A stretch of DNA of 64,000 bases from Bradyrhizobium yuanmingense (GTDB lineage: Bacteria > Pseudomonadota > Alphaproteobacteria > Rhizobiales > Xanthobacteraceae), in NCBI RefSeq assembly GCF_900094575.1, contig NZ_FMAE01000009.1:124001-188000 (forward strand). The letters run 5' to 3'. The translations under genes and the position numbers were made by a program. The notes beneath the pieces are model-generated. The model worked only from the letters and a program-made list of their open reading frames with translations. It was not told the DNA's origin and made no database searches. The stretch's first letter is position 1. Every line of letters starts with the position of its first letter. Of this stretch, positions 58,332 to 64,000 are shown piece after piece.

Positions 58332-59458
58332 AATGCGTCCTATTCTATCATGCCTTCACCTCCTGCTGGAACAACGGCAACGCGCATTTCCTGCGTGGCT
58401 ATGCGCGCGAGCTCCATGCGCTCGGGCACGAGGTGGTCGTGTTCGAGCCCATCGACGGCTGGAGCCGCCTGAACGCCATTCGCGAAGGAGGGAGTCATGC
58501 GATGGAGGACATTCCCGCCCTCTTCCCCGGCATCGACATCCGCCGCTACGACACCAGCCTCGATCTCGAGCGGGCGCTTGATGGCGCGGATCTCGTCATC
58601 GTGCATGAATGGAATTCGCCCGATCTCATCGCGCAGATCGGGCGCAGGCGGGTGCAAGGCGGGTCCTTCACCCTGCTCTTTCACGATACCCATCACCGTG
58701 CGGTCAGCGCGCCCGACGAGCTTGCGCAATTCGATCTCGACGGATTCGACGGCGTGCTCGCCTTCGGCGAGGTGCTTCGGCAGATCTATCTGAAGCTCGG
58801 CTGGGCAGACCGGGTCTTCACATGGCACGAGGCAGCGGACGTTGCGCTGTATCACCCGTTGCCCCAGGTCGAGCGGACCGACGATCTGGTCTGGATCGGC
58901 AATTGGGGCGACGGCGAGCGCAGCGCCGAGCTGACCGAGTTCCTGGTCGAGCCCGTGGCGGAGATGAAGCTCCGCGCCAGCGTCCATGGCGTGCGCTATT
59001 CGGATGATGCGCTCCGCACCATCAGGAGCGCAGGCATCCGCTATGGCGGCTGGCTGCCGGCGCACTGGGCCCCCGTCGCCTTCGCGGGCGCGCGCGCGAC
59101 CATCCATGTGCCGCGCGGGCCTTACGTCGCCCTGCTTCCGGGCATCCCGACCATCCGCGTCTTCGAGGCGCTGGCCTGCGGCATTCCCCTGGTTTCGGCA
59201 CCCTGGTCGGATGAGGAAGGCCTGTTCCCCGAGGGCGCTTATCTCAGCGTTGGCGATGGCCAACAGATGAAGCATGCGCTTCGGTCCGTCATCGACGATC
59301 CGGAATTCTCTGCCGCGATGGTGGCGACCGGCCTGAAGGTCATCAGGGATCGTCATACCTGCCGCCACCGCGCCGAGCAGCTCATCGACATCGTCACCGA
59401 CCTCAGGGATTCCAGCCGCTCGGCACGGCCTCAGCACGACATCGGAGCCGTCGCATGA
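58328..59458 (+). CDS. CgeB-like glycosyltransferase (B)
   Basis: This 376-aa GT-B-type protein has FTSCWNNGNAHFLRGYAREL at the N terminus, VIVHEWNSPDLI, LLFHDTHHRAV, VWIGNWGDGERS and a C-terminal PTIRVFEALACGIPLVSAPW donor block. It is more diverged from transferases A and D than they are from each other. It has no membrane segment and is coupled by overlaps to both neighbours. Confidence 0.83.
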   Translation: MKCVLFYHAFTSCWNNGNAHFLRGYARELHALGHEVVVFEPIDGWSRLNAIREGGSHAMEDIPALFPGIDIRRYDTSLDLERALDGADLVIVHEWNSPDLIAQIGRRRVQGGSFTLLFHDTHHRAVSAPDELAQFDLDGFDGVLAFGEVLRQIYLKLGWADRVFTWHEAADVALYHPLPQVERTDDLVWIGNWGDGERSAELTEFLVEPVAEMKLRASVHGVRYSDDALRTIRSAGIRYGGWLPAHWAPVAFAGARATIHVPRGPYVALLPGIPTIRVFEALACGIPLVSAPWSDEEGLFPEGAYLSVGDGQQMKHALRSVIDDPEFSAAMVATGLKVIRDRHTCRHRAEQLIDIVTDLRDSSRSARPQHDIGAVA

Positions 59459-60543
59459 AGATCTGCTTCTTCGGATCCAGCCTCGTCTCGTCCTACTGGA
59501 ACGGCGCTGCCACCTACTACCGTGGCATGCTGAAGGAGATCGCGGCGCTCGGCCACGAGGTCACCTTCTACGAACCCGACGCCTTCGACCGCCAGTCGCA
59601 TCGCGACATCGACGAGCCGGATTGGGCCAGGGTGGTGGTCTATCCCGCGACCGCCGACGGCTGGCGCCGCGCGCTCGACACCGCCGCACAATCGGCCGAC
59701 ATGCTGGTCAAGGCCAGCGGCGTCGGCGTCTTTGATCTCGAGCTGGAGAACGCCGTCGCCGCGCTGCCCTCGCGGCTGACGCGGATCTATTGGGACGTCG
59801 ATGCTCCCGCCACGCTCGAGGCGATGGAAAGCGATCCGCAGCATCATCTGCGTCGCGCGATCCCATACTACGACATGGTCCTGACCTATGGCGGCGGCGA
59901 ACCCGTCGTCTCCGCGTATCGATCGGTGGGCGCGCGGGACTGCGTGCCGATCTACAACGCACTCGATCCCTCCACGCATTTTCCGTCACCGCCCAATCCG
60001 CGCTTTGCCTGCGATCTCAGCTTGCTGGCGAACCGCCTGCCCGACCGCGAGACGCGCGTTGAGCATTTCTTCCTCGACGTTGCACGCCATCTGCCCGAAA
60101 AGTCCTTCGTGCTCGGCGGCTCCGGCTGGGACGACAAGGACGCCTCCGCCAATCTGCGCAAGGTCGGCCATGTCGGCACCGCCGATCACAACGCGTTCTT
60201 CGGCTCCGCGCTCGCCACGCTCAACGTCAATCGCGACAGCATGGCGCGCTATGGCTTCTCACCGCCGACGCGGGTGTTCGAAGCGATCGGCGCCGGCGCC
60301 TGCCTGATCACCGACGAGTGGGCCGGCATCGATCATTTCCTCGAACCCGGCCGCGAGGTGCTGGTGGCCGCCGACGGAGCCGAGGTGGCCGAGCACCTCA
60401 CCGCGCTCGATCCCGAGCGGGCCCGGTCTATCGCCCGCCGCGCCCGCGCACGCATCCTCAGCCAGCACACTTACCGGCAGCGCGCCCGCCAGTTCAACGA
60501 TCTCTTCGTCGCCCACAGCTCCCGAATCGAGGCAGCAGAATGA
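59455..60543 (+). CDS. CgeB-like glycosyltransferase (C)
   Basis: This 362-aa GT-B-type protein has SSLVSSYWNGAATYYRGML at the N terminus, IYWDVDAPATLEAM, LTYGGGEPV and PPTRVFEAIGAGACLITDEW near the C terminus. The D-x-D-x-P segment parallels FYDLDTPVTLARL of transferase A. It is in the same overlapping run and is presumably cytoplasmic. Confidence 0.84.
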   Translation: MKICFFGSSLVSSYWNGAATYYRGMLKEIAALGHEVTFYEPDAFDRQSHRDIDEPDWARVVVYPATADGWRRALDTAAQSADMLVKASGVGVFDLELENAVAALPSRLTRIYWDVDAPATLEAMESDPQHHLRRAIPYYDMVLTYGGGEPVVSAYRSVGARDCVPIYNALDPSTHFPSPPNPRFACDLSLLANRLPDRETRVEHFFLDVARHLPEKSFVLGGSGWDDKDASANLRKVGHVGTADHNAFFGSALATLNVNRDSMARYGFSPPTRVFEAIGAGACLITDEWAGIDHFLEPGREVLVAADGAEVAEHLTALDPERARSIARRARARILSQHTYRQRARQFNDLFVAHSSRIEAAE

Positions 60544-61664
60544 ACCTCTCCATCGTCGTCATCGGTCTTTCGGTCACTTCGTCCTGGGGCAACGGTCATG
60601 CCACGACCTACCGCGCCCTGATCGAAGCGCTGGCGCGACGAGGTCACCGCGTCACGTTCCTGGAGCGGGACGTGCCCTGGTATCGCGATCACCGCGACCT
60701 GACCAAGCCCTCTGCCTGGACTGTCGAATTGTACCATTCTTCGAAAGATGTTCCGCGCCAGTTCGGCAAGCTGATCCGCGATGCCGATCTGGTGATCATC
60801 GGCTCTTATGTTCCTGACGGGATCGCGCTCGCCGAATGGACCACGACGCACGCGAGGGGCATCACCGCGTTCTACGACATCGACACGCCAGTCACTCTGG
60901 CGCGGCTCGAGCAAGGCCTCGACTATCTCTCGGCGGCAATGATCCCGCGCTTCGATCTCTATCTGTCGTTCACCGGCGGACCGGTGCCCGGCATGATCGA
61001 GCAGAGCTACGGCAGTCCGCTCGCGCGTGTGCTTTACTGCAGCGCAGACGCGGAGATCTACGCGCCGAAGCAGGCGCCGCCGAAATGGGCGCTCGGCTAT
61101 CTCGGGACCTACAGCGAGGACCGGCAGCCCGTTCTCGAGGAGCTGCTGCTGGCACCGGCGCGCACGCTGCCGAGCGATCAATTCGTCGTCGCCGGTGCGC
61201 AATATCCGGACAATATCGCCTGGCCCGCCAACGTTACGCGGATCGAGCACCTCTCGCCGAAGCAGCACCCGGAGTTCTACGCGGCGCAGCGTTTCACGCT
61301 GAACGCCACCCGCGCCGACATGAAGGCGCTGGGCTTCTCCCCGAGCGTCCGGCTGTTCGAGGCCGCCGCCTGCGGCACGCCCGTGATCTCGGACCGGTGG
61401 CCCGGGATCGAGACGATCTTCGCGCCCTCGAAGGAAATCCTGCTGGCAGCCAGCCCGCGCGAGGTCGTCGAGATCCTGCGCGACATGCCGGAAGAGCAAC
61501 GGCGCACGATCGCCCACAACGCGCGGCGGCGGGTTCTCGCCGATCACACGCCCGACCATCGCGCACGGCAGCTGGAGACCTATTACGCCGAGGCAGCCGC
61601 GCGGCGCCGCCGCAAGACGGCGCCACTCCCCGTCGTTCGCCCCATGCAGGTCGCCCAACTCTGA
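60540..61664 (+). CDS. CgeB-like glycosyltransferase (D)
   Basis: This 374-aa paralogue of transferase A (48746) shares TSSWGNGHAT, ERDVPWY, FYDIDTPVTLARLE, LGYLGTYSEDRQ and VRLFEAAACGTPVISDRWPG. The basic C-terminal tail (AAARRRRKTAPLP) is extra. ATG 60540 overlaps the previous stop. Two such related enzymes at opposite ends of the cluster suggest a duplication with diverged acceptor specificity. Confidence 0.87.
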   Translation: MNLSIVVIGLSVTSSWGNGHATTYRALIEALARRGHRVTFLERDVPWYRDHRDLTKPSAWTVELYHSSKDVPRQFGKLIRDADLVIIGSYVPDGIALAEWTTTHARGITAFYDIDTPVTLARLEQGLDYLSAAMIPRFDLYLSFTGGPVPGMIEQSYGSPLARVLYCSADAEIYAPKQAPPKWALGYLGTYSEDRQPVLEELLLAPARTLPSDQFVVAGAQYPDNIAWPANVTRIEHLSPKQHPEFYAAQRFTLNATRADMKALGFSPSVRLFEAAACGTPVISDRWPGIETIFAPSKEILLAASPREVVEILRDMPEEQRRTIAHNARRRVLADHTPDHRARQLETYYAEAAARRRRKTAPLPVVRPMQVAQL

Positions 61665-61675
61665 AAGGCCACGTC

Positions 61676-62740
<1,065 letters not shown>

Positions 62741-62779
62741 AGGCCTTGGCGGGTCGCCCAATGCGCCAGCGCGATAAAC

Positions 62780-64000
62780 CTAAAACGTCCCGGCCAAAGT
62801 GACCCGGAACGCCATCGGCTCGACCGGGTGCAGCACATAATCCATCACGCCGTTCCCGCAGACCGCGGCAGGTGCGGCATTGGCGGCGCAGAGATTGTAG
62901 AGCGTATCGGTCTTCAACAGCGAGCCATAGGCATAGGTGATCTGGTTCGCCTTGCTGTTGAAGAGATTGAGCACGTCGAACTGGATGCGCCAGCCGTTCT
63001 CGCTGCGGTAGCCGAGCCGCGCGTTGACGAGGCCGGTCGGCCGCGAGCGGAACGCATTGTCCTCCGTCAACGGGCTGGAGCCGATGTAGCGCCAGCGCGC
63101 GCTGCCGAACCAGCCGGTCTTCTCGCCTAGCGTTATTCCGGCCGATGCCACCACCGCGGGGGCGTTGGGAATGTAGTTGCCGGGCGCATTGCCGATCTGC
63201 GCTTCCGGATAGCCGGCGAGCGAGGCATAGACCGCGGCCTGCTCGCTGTCATAGCCCCGGAAGCGCGCATGCGTCATTGCGAGATCCGCGTCGATGTCGA
63301 TCCAGGACCGTGGCCGGTAGTGGTTGGTCCACTCGAAGCCGTAGCGGCGGCTGGCGCGCGTTGCCGAGGTGTCGCCGGCATCGCCAGCGAACAGGATCTC
63401 GGAATCCTGGTCCAGGATGAAGAGGCTGAGAGAGCTGTCGAGGCCGGGAATGATCCTGCTGCGAACCCCGACCTCCGCGCCTCTGGTGCGCACCAGGAGC
63501 GGCGACGGCGTGAGCCTTGTCGCGGGATCGGTGGGATCCTCCGTCGTGGTCGCACCGCGGGCATCGTTCGAGTGCATGCCGTAGCCGGCGCCGAGGAAGA
63601 ATTCCGTATGATTGAACGGACCAAGCACCATCCTGAATTTCGGGCTGCCGAGCGCGGCATCGGCGCGACCGGAATTTGCGGCGTTGAACAGAGAGGTGAC
63701 GTCGGCGGCGTAATAATCGCCCCGCCAGCCCAACGTCGTCCTGAGCCAGTCGGTCCAGCGCACCGTGTTCTCGGCATAGACCCCGACGCTGCCCTCGCCG
63801 ACCTTGTCGCTGCGGATATTGCCGATGAAGCCGCGCCGGAACGTATTGGTGAGCGCGAGGTCGATCGCATCATAGCGCGATTGCAGACCGAAGGTGGTCT
63901 GCATCGGCAGGCCGGCAAAGGAGCCGTCCAGCGTGCGCGAGACATTGGCGCCCGCCATCAAGCGGTCGTCGTGCTGGTGGAACTGGTCGCCGAGCACGGG
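62780..64000 (-). CDS. TonB-dependent receptor, C-terminal part (start outside window)
   Basis: The visible 406 residues are the distal beta-barrel of an outer-membrane TonB-dependent receptor: alternating aromatic/polar strands such as GVYAENTVRWTDWLRTTLG, RRYGFEWTNHYRPRSWIDID and VNARLGYRSENGWRIQFDVLNLFN, ending in the C-terminal Phe (RVTLAGTF) typical of outer-membrane proteins. Plug and TonB box lie beyond the window. The substrate is not known. It converges on the glycan cluster and is probably unrelated to it. Confidence 0.9.
   Translation of the reverse strand, partial: PVLGDQFHQHDDRLMAGANVSRTLDGSFAGLPMQTTFGLQSRYDAIDLALTNTFRRGFIGNIRSDKVGEGSVGVYAENTVRWTDWLRTTLGWRGDYYAADVTSLFNAANSGRADAALGSPKFRMVLGPFNHTEFFLGAGYGMHSNDARGATTTEDPTDPATRLTPSPLLVRTRGAEVGVRSRIIPGLDSSLSLFILDQDSEILFAGDAGDTSATRASRRYGFEWTNHYRPRSWIDIDADLAMTHARFRGYDSEQAAVYASLAGYPEAQIGNAPGNYIPNAPAVVASAGITLGEKTGWFGSARWRYIGSSPLTEDNAFRSRPTGLVNARLGYRSENGWRIQFDVLNLFNSKANQITYAYGSLLKTDTLYNLCAANAAPAAVCGNGVMDYVLHPVEPMAFRVTLAGTF

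Overview
The window looks like a chromosome segment of a Bradyrhizobium-like alphaproteobacterium. The evidence is high GC, GTG/ATG stop-start overlaps throughout, rhizobial small-protein families (DUF3606, DUF6894, DUF2243), GGAAC-N16/17 promoters of the alphaproteobacterial EcfG type, and an inverted pair of intergenic elements of a kind I associate with Bradyrhizobium. The genus is an inference. I see no rRNA, tRNA, CRISPR array, insertion sequence or phage gene.

1-18 kb is a catabolic region. It starts with the 3' part of a CoxE-like VWA gene, an amidohydrolase, a metallo-beta-lactamase-fold lactonase, an SMP-30/isochorismatase-type fusion and a flavodoxin-fold reductase. A hydantoin/pyrimidine/ureide-type set follows: dihydropyrimidinase, two Asp/Glu-racemase-superfamily proteins with altered catalytic cysteines, a GntR regulator, a frameshifted amidase, a PotABCD-type ABC transporter, a hydroxyisourate hydrolase-like protein, an MFS transporter, a second amidase and a formamidase-like hydrolase.

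18-31 kb holds a 10.7-kb minus-strand operon. In transcription order it encodes an amidohydrolase, the three-gene molybdenum hydroxylase (CoxL, CoxM and a CoxS-CoxG fusion), a branched-chain-type ABC transporter (substrate-binding protein, LivH, LivM, LivG, LivF) and a Rieske ferredoxin. A divergent MarR gene and an NCS1 permease complete the unit. Two nearly identical 18-bp palindromes, one in the MarR/operon intergenic region and one before the permease, make a plausible MarR regulon. Uptake and hydroxylation of a nitrogen heterocycle is the simplest reading, but the substrate is unknown.

31-46.7 kb looks like a general-stress island. It contains TreZ, GlgX, unlinked second-copy-like NuoD and SdhB genes, a patatin, a SIR2-like protein, a NUDIX hydrolase, a DUF4336-SDR fusion and many small proteins. 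Several of these genes have GGAAC-N16/17-(C/G)(G/C)TT-like sites in the right place and orientation.

47-62.7 kb is the most interesting part. Fifteen plus-strand genes in two tightly overlapping runs encode inositol-3-phosphate synthase, a histidine phosphatase, a sugar nucleotidyltransferase, a methyltransferase, a glycosidase-like protein with apparently permuted barrel halves, phosphopentomutase, three sugar-nucleotide epimerases/decarboxylases (one a UDP-xylose synthase), a B12-binding radical SAM enzyme and five glycosyltransferases (four of them CgeB-like). Both runs start behind EcfG-like promoters. The set looks like a stress-induced pathway for an unusual glycoside or oligosaccharide whose product I cannot name. 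The window ends in the C-terminal part of a TonB-dependent receptor on the minus strand.
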